A stretch of DNA of 64,000 bases from Nematopogon swammerdamellus (Eukaryota; Arthropoda; Insecta; Lepidoptera; Adelidae), in NCBI GenBank assembly GCA_946902875.1, contig OX336343.1:1278754-1342753 (forward strand), written 5' to 3'. Below are positions 10,780 to 20,472 of this stretch, piece by piece. A program made the translations under genes and the position numbers. The notes beneath the pieces were generated by a model. That model was not told where the DNA came from. It did not search any database and worked only from the letters and a program-made list of their open reading frames with translations. Numbering within the stretch: position 1 is the stretch's first letter; each line of letters opens with the position of its first letter.

Positions 10780-10795
10780 TTCCTCGTCGCCAAAT
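10780..10795 (-). promoter_or_regulatory. Putative primer-binding site of the Gypsy element
   Basis: Immediately inside the 5' LTR the minus strand reads ATT-TGGCGACGAGG. The leading TGG complements the universal CCA end, and TGGCGAC agrees with primer sites of arginine-tRNA type known in mdg1-like elements. The tRNA identity is inferred from seven bases only. Confidence 0.55.
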
Positions 10796-10963
10796 TGTAA
10801 TGTCCTGGAGAGCTCCGATGGGTTTTATCTTAAGGATGCACGTAGATACGGATAATAACGAACACAGCAGTCACAAGCAAATTACTTTAATGGCTGACAT
10901 AAACCAAAGACAAAACCTCCTTATATAGACGATACAGTATTGCCACCTGTCAAATACACTCCA
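10796..10963 (-). repeat. Gypsy 5' LTR (168 bp)
   Basis: No difference from the 3' LTR was seen by eye over 168 bp. CTCCC follows at 10964-10968, completing the target duplication. Confidence 0.88.
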
Positions 10964-10969
10964 CTCCCT

Positions 10970-11600
10970 CTCTCTACCTATTCATATTCTGTGGGATGCC
11001 TCCAGTGACGCTTTCGAAGCTCTCTTCATATATGAGCTTAGCGTCGATCTTGGCAGCCAGTTTTCAATAGATAACGTACACTGCGTACACATACATACGT
11101 ACATAGCATCACGCCTGTTTCCTGGTGGGGTAGGCAGAGACAGCGTATCTCCACGTGCAAACAACAAAATTGTTGCGTGTACTTTTATGTATGCACGTTA
11201 GAAGTCATACTTCTTACACCACTCCCCCTCTCCTTTATTCCCCCCCCCCCCCCCCCCCCCCCCCATCCGCTTACCTATCGGTCAGCACAGCACAATTTTA
11301 AAATAGTCTCTTACTACATTCAGACAATATATAAATTTCTGACATGTAGATGTCTTGACACTTTCAGACAATTTAGACAATTTGTTGTGTGTGCAATGGG
11401 ACAAGTGCCTGAATATAAACGATTTGATTTGAATACCTATATCTACATACAAATAATTTGTACGCTCTGAGGGTCTGACGACCTGACGTGACGTTTTTTC
11501 TCATTTTACTTACTCCCCATTTACACAACGCGCCTGAAGAAGTATAACTTCAAAAAGAATATCGGCTTTCTTCTCTGTCACAGTAGGGAACTTACGACGA
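10970..11600. other. Myosin intron sequence with poly-C tract
   Basis: No gene or recognised repeat. The striking part is an uninterrupted run of 25 C at about 11240-11264 preceded by CT-rich sequence; on the other strand this is a G run able to form quadruplexes and prone to length error. Confidence 0.5.
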
Positions 11601-11619
11601 GTAACAATATTGTGCGCAG

Positions 11620-11798
11620 GCGGCGGTGGGCTGATGGTGCGGCGGTCGCTGTCGCTGTCGGGGCTACGCTCGGCGGCGCCGGCGCCGCACGCGCTGCAGC
11701 TGTCGCCGGCGCGCGAGCCGCCGCTCACGCTGCACGTGCCGCTAGCGGCGCACGCGCACGCGCTCATCACAGACTTCGTGCAGCAGCACGCCAGGCAG
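11620..11798 (+). CDS. Myosin XV-like tail, internal exon
   Basis: Exon of 179 bp: acceptor TGTGCGCAG with phase 1 entry that completes the Gly codon begun by exon 2, then GGGLMVRRSLSLSG, LTLHVPLAAHAHALITDFVQQ and exit at phase 0 before GTCGGT, a weak donor. The HALITDFVQQ segment corresponds to the ARAIEALVELFL region at the end of the FERM-like part of myosin XV, just before its SH3 domain. No following SH3 exon was recognised in the window, so later exons may be beyond it or too short to see. Confidence 0.68.
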
Positions 11799-11864
11799 GT
11801 CGGTCACTGTTTCATTTTTTTTTCTGAAGTGATACTTCTTTACGCATGTTATGAAATAAGTTGA

Positions 11865-12235
11865 ACGTCTTTAGGCGCGTTATGAAAGTGTGCAGTAAAC
11901 TCGGAAGAAAACGTCACGTCACCGTCATCGTCACCGCAAACAAATTGCTTGTGTGTAGGTATTGTGCGGAGCTGCCTTTTAGACGTGAATATGTCTTTAA
12001 ATTTGCTTCCATAGTGGGAGCCAATCCAGAAAACCAAGCAGAAAACGGATGATAACAAAATCGGGGGATACATTTTTGTGTTGCAGCTTCATATCTATCA
12101 TCTGCATCCAAATTTAATTACACCACTCGATAGCTAAAGGATCAAAGAATTCGTTACGTAATACGCTCTAGGAAAATATTACCCGTTACGTACACGTATT
12201 CACGTAAAACACACGGCCATGTCCACGACACAGCC
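11865..12235. repeat. Dispersed repeat, copy 1
   Basis: Shared nearly base for base with 51400-51650 (GAATATGTCTTTAAATTTGC, TCGATAGCTAAAGGATCAAA, ACACACGGCC). A third partial relative is at 56470-56600. The short ORFs are not conserved between copies, so it is treated as a non-coding repeat. Confidence 0.5.
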
Positions 12236-12349
12236 ACACCCCATTTTTTTTTTAGGGGTGAGATGGGTCGAGAGAGTGGGGCCAAGGAAGTATAACTTCT
12301 AACACAGGTAGTACACATACTTATTTAAATTTTTATTTATACCTTTATT

Positions 12350-12705
12350 TCAGCTTACATACATACATATCACACACGCTGAATCCCGACAATCGGGGTA
12401 AGCAGAGTAATCGGTGTTGTGCTGCAAAAACTCTGGTAAATTGCAGCACAACGCCGACCACCACGTTTCGCAAAGTATTCAAACAAGATTAAATCGATCA
12501 AGCAGCAAGTAAGGCACGAAGACCCACCTGCTGCATGACTCGGTGGAAGTACCGTGCCAAGGTGAGAGGTGGCGAGCCTGTCGCCCTTTAGCACGTCATC
12601 TTGTCCTTATCCCTTAGTCGCCTTTTACGACATGCACGGGGAGAGATACAGTGGGGCTATTCTTTTTAAGTACCGAACCCACACGGTACTTATAGCTTAT
12701 TTAGG
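12350..12705 (-). repeat. SINE-2 with CATA-type tail
   Basis: On the minus strand the head is GGTACTTAAAAAGAATAGCC, then CGTAAAAGGCGACTAAGGG, then a body, ending CCCCGATTGTCGGGATTCAG and TGTATGTATG repeats. Relatives are at 16502-16830, 40953-41272, 54800-54990 and 62345-62574. The head resembles no tRNA that I recognise. Confidence 0.55.
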
Positions 12706-13228
12706 CTGTATTACTTACATGTCTTAACCTAAGAATTAAAATTACTTTTTCTCCGCAATTGTTTATACGTGGTCCCAATAGAGACCCGTAGACGCGTCAT
12801 ACTGGTCTGCTGACGCGCTAGATCAGGTGCGCGCGACCAAAAAGGTGCCATACCGGAGTCATTCTTTCGGAGTGCAGGCTATACTGAATTAGATGAGAAG
12901 GCTGTTGAGGCAACTATGCGGTCATATTTCGTAGTGTACGGTTGTAAATGCAGCCAATTTGAGCCTACCAGTCTGTAAAGGGCATAGGGAAGGGATCAGA
13001 AAAACTCATTAGTGCACTTCAGCCAAATTCGAAAATCACGAATGTATCTAATGAAAACCAAAGAGTCGACGTAATACAAACTCTTTGTTGAAGACAACCA
13101 CTTCGGGTTTCATTAAAAAAAAGAAAGCAAAACAGTAAATCTTCGCCCAGTCGTGTGCACTGGTCGTTAGATGGCGCTGTAAGCTAGTGGTCGTTATAAG
13201 ACGGTGTAAGGCCCGGACTAGATACATA

Positions 13229-13365
13229 GGCCCAATTGCGCCAACACGAATTTAGAGTTAAGTAGCGAGTTATGGATTTAAACGCGGTTCCCACAGTCAA
13301 CGGGTACTAGCTTAACGAGTTAAACTGGTTTATATCGTTAAATTCGTGTTGGTGCAAGTGGGGCT
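13229..13365. mobile_element. 135-bp Harbinger-type MITE, copy 1
   Basis: Inverted ends of the GGCCCACTTGCACCAACACG type, here mutated. Same family as 22211-22345 and 30731-30865, which have perfect TAA flanks. The interior has AACTGGTTTATATCG and TTTAAACGCGG in common. Confidence 0.65.
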
Positions 13366-13745
13366 TAGTCGTTTTTGTCAACAGTCGAGAGAAATAGGCC
13401 ACGCCTCCAAAACGACGCTTCATAGAAATGTATGGAGTTTTGACCCGTCGACTACATGCACAACTCATGCGAGTCGAGAGTTCGAGAGCGTGCTGAGTTG
13501 AAAAAAAAATCCACTGCATGTTGCGTTTTCTTCGACTGGACACGAGTCGAAGTTGTCGACTTGAGTTAACAGAACGTATGGAGTTGTGTGACGCCGACTA
13601 CACGCGCTCTCGGCGAGTCGAATTTGTCGACATCTCCAGTCGAGCTCGTGGAGCTGCCAAACATAAGATTGTAACTAAATTCAAGTTATCCATGCTTGAT
13701 GCACATCCGACTCCAAGAGCGGCCGGCGACAGAGTAGAATATTTT

Positions 13746-14200
13746 TAACCGACTTAAAAAAAGGAGGAGGTTCTATGTTCGGCTGTATGTATTATTTTTT
13801 ATGTATGTTCAGCAATACCTTCCCCAATTGTGAACCGATTTCGATGATTCTTTTTGTGTTCGGTTCAGTCTAGCTCCAAGGTGGTCCCATTTTTTTGGTC
13901 CCATTTTTTTTGGTCAAGGTCGGATTGGAAAGCAAGGCGGAATCGCGAGGCCGAAGGCCGAGCGATTCCGCCGAGTACATTAATAGCAAATAAAAATTAC
14001 TATGAAATAAAAAACTATTTAAAATAATATAAAAACCGCCTTTAAAAATGTATGAAATAAAAAAATAAAAATCGAACCCTAGAGTTGGAGGCGGTGGCCG
14101 GTGGTGCTAAAGCAAGCAAAAATAACCGACCGCCTTCAACTCTAGGGTTCGATTTTTATTTTTTTATTTCATCCATTTTTGAAGGCGGTTTTTATATTTT
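13746..14200 (+). repeat. Family A hairpin-tailed repeat (copy 2)
   Basis: Begins TTTTTAACCGACTTAAAAAA and AGGAGGAGG, with GTGAACCGATTTCGATG, the GGAATCGCGAGGCCGAAGGC palindrome and the terminal GAAGGCGG hairpin. The most complete copy of the family in the window. Confidence 0.65.
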
Positions 14201-14342
14201 TTTAAATAGTTTTTATTCAGTACGACGTTTAGTCCACAAGGGGCATGGCAGTTGTTTTTTCGACTGTAAAAAAAAAAACGACTATCTAGTCCGGGCCTAA
14301 GAGAATGCCTTAGTCGCCTATCCTGCTCGCTAGATGGCGCTA

Positions 14343-14615
14343 GTATTATTAGCGAGAATTAGTCACGTCTACTGGTCGGTAATATTATTAGCGAGAATTA
14401 GTCACGTCTACTGGTCGGTAATATTATTAGCGAGAATAAGTCACGTCTACTGGTCGGTAATATTATTAGCGAGAATAAGTCACGTCTACTGGTCGGTAAT
14501 ATTATTAGCGAGAATTAGTCACGTCTACTGGTCGGTAATATTATTAGCGAGAATTAGTCACGTCTACTGGTCGGTAATATTATTAGCGAGAATTAGTCAC
14601 GTCTACTGGTCGGTA
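14343..14615 (+). repeat. 39-bp minisatellite, 7 copies
   Basis: Seven near-identical 39-bp units (ATTATTAGCGAGAATTAGTC plus ACGTCTACTGGTCGGTA). Because 39 is divisible by three, one frame stays open and encodes a 13-residue repeat, but there is no sign of a gene. Flanked on both sides by TAGATGGC motifs, suggesting slippage between short direct repeats. Confidence 0.9.
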
Positions 14616-14639
14616 GATGGCTTTGGGAAGGAATAGCCG

Positions 14640-16425
14640 TATTGGCGTGTTGCGTACAAGCAATTTACAAACATCCCGTGTACGATAGAATGTCCATGGG
14701 CGTCGTTGGACACCTTGTGGGTGGTACGGTGTCACATATCGCGATTTCTATAAAAAAATAATAAGGTGCTCATGTAAATATGTATGTATCTGTATGGCAA
14801 TTTTAGTACTGTGCCAACTGGCCCGCTAGATGCGGGCGTAGTTTCCTCATACAAATATTTACTATACGTCCGAATGTCCATGGGCGTCGTTAGACACCTT
14901 GTGGGTGGTTCGGTGTCACATATCGCGATTTCTATAAAAAAAATAATAAGGTGCTCATGTAAATATGTATGTATCTGTATGGCAATTTTAGTACTGTGCC
15001 AACTGGCCCGCTAGATGCGGGCGTAGTTTCCCCATACAAATATTTACTATACGTCCGAATGTCCATGGGCGTCGTTAGACACCTTGTGGGTGGTTCGGTG
15101 TCACATATCGCGATTTCTATAAAAAAAATAATAAGGTGCTCATGTAAATATGTATGTATCTGTATGGCAATTTTAGTACTGTGCCAACTGGCCCGCTAGA
15201 TGCGGGCGTAGTTTCCTCATACAAATATTTACTATACGTCCGAATGTCCATGGGCGTCGTTAGACACCTTGTGGGTGGTTCGGTGTCACATATCGCGATT
15301 TCTATAAAAAAAATAATAAGGTGCTCATGTAAATATGTATGTATCTGTATGGCAATTTTAGTACTGTGCCAACTGGCCCGCTAGATGCGGGCGTAGTTTC
15401 CTCATACAAATATTTACTATACGTCCGAATGTCCATGGGCGTCGTTAGACACCTTGTGGGTGGTTCGGTGTCACATATCGCGATTTCTATAAAAAAAATA
15501 ATAAGGTGCTCATGTAAATATGTATGTATCTGTATGGCAATTTTAGTACTGTGCCAACTGGCCCGCTAGATGCGGGCGTAGTTTTCCCATGCAAATATTT
15601 ACTATACGTCCGAATGTCCATGGGCGTCGTTAGACACCTTGTGGGTGGTTCGGTGTCACATATCGCGATTTCTATAAAAAAAATAATAAGGTGCTCATGT
15701 AAATATGTATGTATCTGTATGGCAATTTTAGTACTGTGCCAACTGGCCCGCTAGATGCGGGCGTAGTTTCCTCATACAAATATTTACTATACGTCCGAAT
15801 GTCCATGGGCGTCGTTAGACACCTTGTGGGTGGTTCGGTGTCACATATCGCGATTTCTATAAAAAAAATAATAAGGTGCTCATGTAAATATGTATGTATC
15901 TGTATGGCAATTTTAGTACTGTGCCAACTGGCCCGCTAGATGCGGGCGTAGTTTCCTCATACAAATATTTACTATACGTCCGAATGTCCATGGGCGTCGT
16001 TAGACACCTTGTGGGTGGTTCGGTGTCACATATCGCGATTTCTATAAAAAAAATAATAAGGTGCTCATGTAAATATGTATGTATCTGTATGGCAATTTTA
16101 GTACTGTGCCAACTGGCCCGCTAGATGCGGGCGTAGTTTCCTCATACAAATATTTACTATACGTCCGAATGTCCATGGGCGTCGTTAGACACCTTGTGGG
16201 TGGTTCGGTGTCACATATCGCGATTTCTATAAAAAAAATAATAAGGTGCTCATGTAAATATGTATGTATCTGTATGGCAATTTTAGTACTGTGCCAACTG
16301 GCCCGCTAGATGCGGGCGTAGTTTTCCCATGCAAATATTTACTATACGTCCGAATGTCCATGGGCGTCGTTAGACAACTTATGGGTGGTTCGGTGCCATT
16401 GTCGCGCTGTTAAAAAAATATCTAC
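14640..16425 (+). repeat. 185-bp satellite derived from a LINE 3' end, ~9.4 copies
   Basis: Units start (at GAATGTCCATGGG) at 14688, 14872, 15057, 15242, 15427, 15612, 15797, 15982, 16167 and 16352. Each carries MSMGVVRHLVGG followed by a stop, the same C-terminal peptide as the LINE fragment at 17170-17563 (MSMGIVRHLLVG), then an A-rich 3' UTR. Units are almost identical. Units 5 and 9 share the variant GTTTTCCCATGC, so blocks of four were probably duplicated. The last, partial unit returns to the LINE-like sequence TGTCGCGCTGTTAAAAAAA. Confidence 0.9.
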
Positions 16426-16501
16426 TCGTACGTAACGAAATGTCAAGAGAATCTCATAATGACGCTGGCGGAGAGATTGTGTTGCGAATTTGTGACATGT
16501 T

Positions 16502-16830
16502 TGTACATACATACATACCACACGCTGTATCCCAACAATCGCGGCAAGCAGAGTAATCAGAGTTGTGCTGCAACAACTCTGTTAAATTACAGCACAACGC
16601 CGACAACCACGTTTAAAAAAGTATTAGAACAAGATAACTTATCAAGTAGCAAGTGAGGCACGAAGACCCACCTGCTGCACGACTCGGTGGAAGTACCGTG
16701 CCAAGGTGAGAGTTGGCAAACCTGTCGCCTGACGGCATCTCGTCCTTATCCCTTGAGTAGTCGCCTTTTACAACTTGCATGGGTAGAGATGCAGCGGGGC
16801 TATTCTTTTTAAGTACCGACCAGGCCCACA
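16502..16830 (-). repeat. SINE-2 with CATA-type tail
   Basis: Same organisation as 12350-12705: TACATACATACATACC tail at left, CCCAACAATCGCGGCAAGCA, GGCACGAAGACCCACCTGCT, and the head complement GGGGCTATTCTTTTTAAGTA at right. Short ORFs across it are incidental. Confidence 0.6.
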
Positions 16831-16854
16831 CTTATTTACGACCACACGCCCATT

Positions 16855-17645
16855 TAAGGGGCGGGTGGCCGAATGGTTTGGGCATCGGCTTCTCATGCGA
16901 GAGGTCCGAGGTTCGAATCCAGTCGGCGTATGTACCAATGAGTTTTTTCTGAGGAAAAAATTTATGTGCATACCTACACCTGCTGCTTCACCGTTCGGAA
17001 CCGGTGTAAAACTGTAGGTCCCTTCCCTTGCCCCTTTAGGCGGTAGGCTCAAATTGTAGCCGACTGGGTTGTTACCACCGCACTGGATGTAAGATGGCCG
17101 CATAGCAGCCTCGGTTGTGTTCTCCTGTAGTCCAGTATAGCCAGCAATCCAGGGAAGTCTCCGGTATGGCACCTTTTTTTTTTTTATTGATAGCGCGACA
17201 TGTGGCATCGTTTCACCTACAAGTAGGTGTCTAACGATGCCCATGGACATTCTGTGATGCACGGGGATTGCGAATGCCATGCCGGCCTGACAGGAGCATT
17301 TTCACGCCCCTTTTGAAGAACCCCAGGCTGTACTTGGGAGGAAATAGATGGGCAGGGCAGGGAGTGCGTTCCACATTTTCCCGGTTCTGTGAATAAAAGA
17401 TCTACAGAACCGGTTGGTGCGCATCCGTGGTAGGTCGATTGAGTAGGGTTGCATCCCCTGCCCAGTACGCGTGGTGCGGAGGTGGAATGGGGACGGCGGA
17501 ATCGCGTTAAACAGCTCCTCCGAACACTCCCAATGAAATAGACGATAGAACACACTTACCTACCTTCTCGGAGGTGATATTGGCTGGTCGGAGCATGCGC
17601 TTTGCCCCCTGCGACTCAGTCACCCATACCGGATTACATAAAAAA
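16855..17645 (+). repeat. SINE-3, split by a LINE insertion
   Basis: tRNA-like head at 16857-16925 (A-box TGGCCGAATGG, anticodon-arm-like CTTCTCATGCGAGAG, B-box GGTTCGAATCC), body to about 17170, then after an interruption the 3' end 17564-17650 (GGATTACATAAAAAAAAAA). The copy at 55875-56215 is uninterrupted and shows where the break falls (GGCACCT|ATCTTCTCGG). ACCT occurs on both sides of the insert. Confidence 0.7.
17170..17563 (-). mobile_element. LINE 3' fragment inserted in SINE-3
   Basis: The + strand begins with a poly-T of about 13, the A tail of a minus-strand element. The encoded C terminus reads PPSPFHLRTTRTGQGMQP, FIHRTGKMWNALP and MSMGIVRHLLVG with a stop, typical of the Jockey/CR1-like reverse transcriptase C-terminal region (RT..LWNALP). 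5' truncated; a frame shift separates the two halves. It is the source-type sequence of the 185-bp satellite. Confidence 0.72.
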
Positions 17646-17733
17646 AAAAACATGGTACGGTATATATATTGTTATCCTTTTTATTTTCTTTGCTTAGATA
17701 TTTCTCAATTCGAAACCAAATAATTTTGTTCAA

Positions 17734-17880
17734 ATGCAAATAATTTTAGAAACTAATTATTGTATTTCTTTTATCTTCCGCACTGCGAAACTCTGGAATG
17801 CACTTCCTCCCGATGTGTTTCCTTCAGTGTACGACTTAGGATCTTTCAAGAGAAGCGTAAAATGGCTCAACGTATCCATA
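17734..17880 (+). mobile_element. LINE C-terminal fragment
   Basis: Encodes FIFRTAKLWNALPPDVFPS and YDLGSFKRSV, the conserved C-terminal block of Jockey/CR1-like LINEs, in + orientation and truncated at both ends. Family E sequence follows directly (AAACCTGTCAAGTGCGAG). Confidence 0.65.
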
Positions 17881-18395
17881 AAACAAAAAAACCTGTCAAG
17901 TGCGAGTTTTACTCGCGCACGGTGGTTTCCGTATCCATCCGCTATCAATAACCGCTCAAGTTGCCTAAACTAGAGAGAAGAGAAATCGGAGAGAAGCCTC
18001 AATGAGGTCGATGGCAATTGACGGTGGGGAAATGACAGCACCTCAATGAGGCCGTTGGCAATTGAGCGGATAATATCCGCTTATCTTTTGTCTTTCAACA
18101 ATGCAATGTATAAAAGCCTGTGGCGCCATCTATTATTCAGTAGCGTGAATAATCGATTTTTCGTACGTTTGTTGTATGGGAGCCCCCTCCCCCCGCCCCC
18201 TTAATTTTTAACGTTTTCTTTTTTTTATTATTTATTGTTATATCCGCCATAGTATTCATCCGCCATACATATTCTGTGAAAATTTCAACGGGTTACCTAT
18301 TAAGGTTCAAGAGATACAGCCCTCGGACAGACTAGACGGACGGATGGACGTACGGCGGAGGCTTAGTACGGGATACGGAAACCTAAAAATTATCG
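17880..18395 (+). repeat. Family E repeat
   Basis: Opens AACCTGTCAAGTGCGAG, then a GTTTCCGTATCC block, GGCGCCATCTATTATTC, ATATCCGCCATA, GTGAAAATTTCAACGGG, AGAGATACAGCCCTCGGACA, and closes GGGATACGGAAACCTAAAAA. Other copies: 20473-21038, 22433-22812, 25138-25760, 34565-34770, 35590-35822, 37520-38050, 41325-41650, 50322-50612 and 57465-58040. The ends are inverted-like (GGTTCCGTA and TACGGAACC); the class is unknown. Confidence 0.5.
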
Positions 18396-18757
18396 ATTAG
18401 AACTCTACATGCATACATGTCTCTTTAAAATTTGTCAGAAATTGTAGCACTCCACAAACAGGCCACTTTCCTCGCTCTTGCAAAAAAAAAAAAACACACA
18501 CACACAGAGATTAACTCGTGCAATGTTGTTTTATTTTTTCTAATTTGATCTCGTTCTAACTAAATGCATTGTTCGGCTGCATGTTCATGCATATGAATTT
18601 ACAACAGCCAAGCGGAGCGTGTCCAACCGAACGGCGAATGTTGTGTGAGTGACGAAAGTGTGGCAACTCTACCACACCCACCCACCACAAAATATGCCGG
18701 CCGAGCGATAGCTGCGTTGCGTTGATATAGATTTAATTTATAAAAAAAAAAGTGTTT

Positions 18758-19030
18758 TTAACCCCCGACGAAAAAAACGGAGGGGTGTTATAAGTTTGAC
18801 GTGTGTGTGTGTGTGAGGGTGAGTGAGAGGGTGTATGTATGTGTCTGTCTGTGGCATCGTAGCTCCCAAACGGATGGACCGATTTGGATGCGGTTTTTTT
18901 TTAATTCGGAAGCTTGTTTAATCGGGATGTTTAATGGATGATGGTTTAGCTATGTTTGTAATCAAGTAATTAAGTAATAAAAAAAATTACTATGTTAAAA
19001 GTCGGTTATGTATCTCAAAAAATACCTCAA
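18758..19030 (+). repeat. Family B repeat, 5' half
   Basis: AACCCCCGACGAAAAAAACG, GAGGGGTGTTATAAGTTTGA, a GT microsatellite, GGACCGATTTGGATGCGG and AGGAAGCTTGTTTAATCGGG. Truncated before the hairpin; a separate family B-like hairpin lies at 19480-19700. Confidence 0.6.
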
Positions 19031-19143
19031 GAATTATCTTCTTTCTGTGCAAAAGTAAAATAGATACCACTCCCTCAAAGGTTCGGACACATAACGCCCA
19101 CACGGCACGATCACACATCCAACATTCACCCACACACAACCTC

Positions 19144-19146
<3 letters not shown>

Positions 19147-19182
<36 letters not shown>
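19147..19182. repeat. AC microsatellite
   Basis: Uninterrupted CA dinucleotide run of about 36 bp between related CACACAC-rich blocks. Confidence 0.85.
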
Positions 19183-19185
<3 letters not shown>

Positions 19186-19309
19186 CCTCCCTCATCCTCA
19201 CACACACACGCTTGTCAAAATTGTATGTTATGTTATGTTTGGTTATATTAGTTAGCTATTGTTATTTTTTATTTTTTTTTGTATAATATGTTGATTGTCA
19301 TTGTTTGTT

Positions 19310-19482
19310 TGTTTTTAGTCTCTTGGTTGGAAAGGGGAGCCCCTGAAAATCAGCTTCGCTATCTCGGATAGTGAGTCAGCTGAGTGGGCTCCCTTTTCGT
19401 CACATGTTATATGTTTCTTTGTATTTGTAATTATTTGTGTTGTTATGTGTGACGAAATAAATCATTTCATTTCATTTCATTT
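19310..19482 (+). repeat. Retroelement 3' end with (ATTTC)n tail
   Basis: TTAGTCTCTTGGTTGGAAAG to GTGACGAAATAAATCATTTC, finishing in four ATTTC units. A 3' UTR with AATAAA and a pentanucleotide tail is typical of non-LTR elements; no coding part remains. A short related end is near 47530. Confidence 0.45.
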
Positions 19483-19700
19483 CAAAAAGTGAACCGATTT
19501 TCATGCAGTTTTTTTAAAAAAGCTTGAAATAAAAGTTAAATTACAAATTTAAAAAACCCCCGATCCTTATAAATTCAAAAATAATTTCCTGAGTTTTTAT
19601 ATTTTATTTACTTAGCGGTCCCCCGACGCGTTTAAGTAAGTAAAAGGAAATTATTTTTGAATTTATAAGGATCGGGGGTTTTTGAATTTGTAATTTAATA
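19480..19700. repeat. Family B terminal hairpin, isolated
   Basis: TTACAAATTTAAAAAACCCC faces GGGGGTTTTTGAATTTGTAA across about 190 bp; the inner arms include GGAAATTATTTTTGAATTTA. It looks like the 3' half of family B without its 5' half. Confidence 0.6.
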
Positions 19701-19789
19701 AGAGTGTAGTGTGGGTTGTTATGTTAATGAAGACAGGATAGGTTTGCAATGTATATTTCTTATATTTGACTTTATAATAATAATGATTA

Positions 19790-19965
19790 GCTTTTAGCGA
19801 CCTAGACGTGATGATTTGTTTAAGAGTTATGGAGGAACATACATACATACAGAAAAGATTTTTAAAAATCGTCAATTTAGTTTTAGTTAATCTGTGGTTT
19901 TAGTATCATACATAGAGTCTACAAACGCAGTACCTATCTGATAAAACAAAGTACCTTACTCCATG
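19790..19965 (-). repeat. Family D fragment
   Basis: Contains TTAAGAGTTATGGAGGAACA, AGATTTTTAAAAATCGTCAA and CATAGAGTCTACAAACGCAG, the 5' half of family D seen at 55397-55795. Confidence 0.5.
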
Positions 19966-20190
19966 TTTATTGTTTATTGTTTATTTAGCATCTATTGGCA
20001 GTACACTGCGCTCAGATTTGTCATATTTACATTGTAACATTCCGCCAGTTCGATTATCACAGCGAAGAAGAACTGACAAGAAACTTCACTGGATATTTTT
20101 TCAAAGTACACTTAGTCTACTTTACAAAAAATGTTTGCCACTGCCTAGACACGCATGTGCTGATTTGTGACAGATGCAGCAATTCATGAC
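19965..20190 (-). repeat. AATAAAC-tailed repeat with empty MITE site
   Basis: The + strand starts TGTTTATTGTTTATTGTTTA and includes CATTCCGCCAGTTCG and AAGTACACTTAGTCTACTTT. Its sister at 30670-31022 carries a 135-bp MITE within AGACTAAGTGTA, so this copy shows the unoccupied site. Confidence 0.6.
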
Positions 20191-20472
20191 AAAGTGAAAA
20201 CATTTTTACTATGAAATTGTATGAAGTTATGAAACGAAATACTACTGGTTCATGACCATCCCTTACAGATTTATTATTAGTATTGATGATGAGGCGTTGG
20301 CTACTAATCCACATTACCATATATAACAATGAGCTGACACGTTTGGCCATGTCAACTACAACACCATCACGGGTGCCATGTCGTGTGCTTGCCTTTGGTC
20401 GTGGCCGGTTACACTGAACTGGACTAAAAACACGAGCTAATTACTTTGGCCGCTTCAACGGACCTTTTATTT

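Larger units (their letters stand above)
3623..10963 (-). mobile_element. Full-length Ty3/Gypsy LTR retrotransposon
   Basis: 7,341 bp bounded by two identical 168-bp LTRs and a CTCCC duplication, antisense to the myosin gene in its 8.4-kb intron. Element order on the minus strand: 5' LTR (10796-10963), primer-binding-like TGGCGACGAGG three bases inside, a long leader (7852-10795), the gag-pol ORF, a purine tract and the 3' LTR. No env-like ORF is present. Identical LTRs and an unbroken ORF imply recent insertion, and the element may still be competent. The leader is unusually long and contains a MITE (8513-9005), a hairpin (9733-9867) and a tRNA-like segment (10345-10406). Confidence 0.88.
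13210..14297. mobile_element. PIF/Harbinger-like element with nested insertions
   Basis: Inverted ends GGCCCGGACTAGATA (left) and its complement at the right are flanked by TAA at 13207-13209 and 14298-14300, the 3-bp TWA duplication typical of PIF/Harbinger. No transposase is present. It contains a second small Harbinger-type MITE (13229-13365) and a family A repeat (13746-14200). Confidence 0.72.

Noticed and set aside
14784..16309. Eight repeated 76-codon ORFs
   Set aside because: They are windows of the 185-bp satellite in one frame; no start context or conserved function.
14600..16430. CRISPR-like array
   Set aside because: Repeats are contiguous without unique spacers, and the DNA is eukaryotic.
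16857..16925. Functional tRNA gene
   Set aside because: Promoter boxes are present, but it is the head of a multi-copy SINE and its stems do not fold as a normal tRNA.
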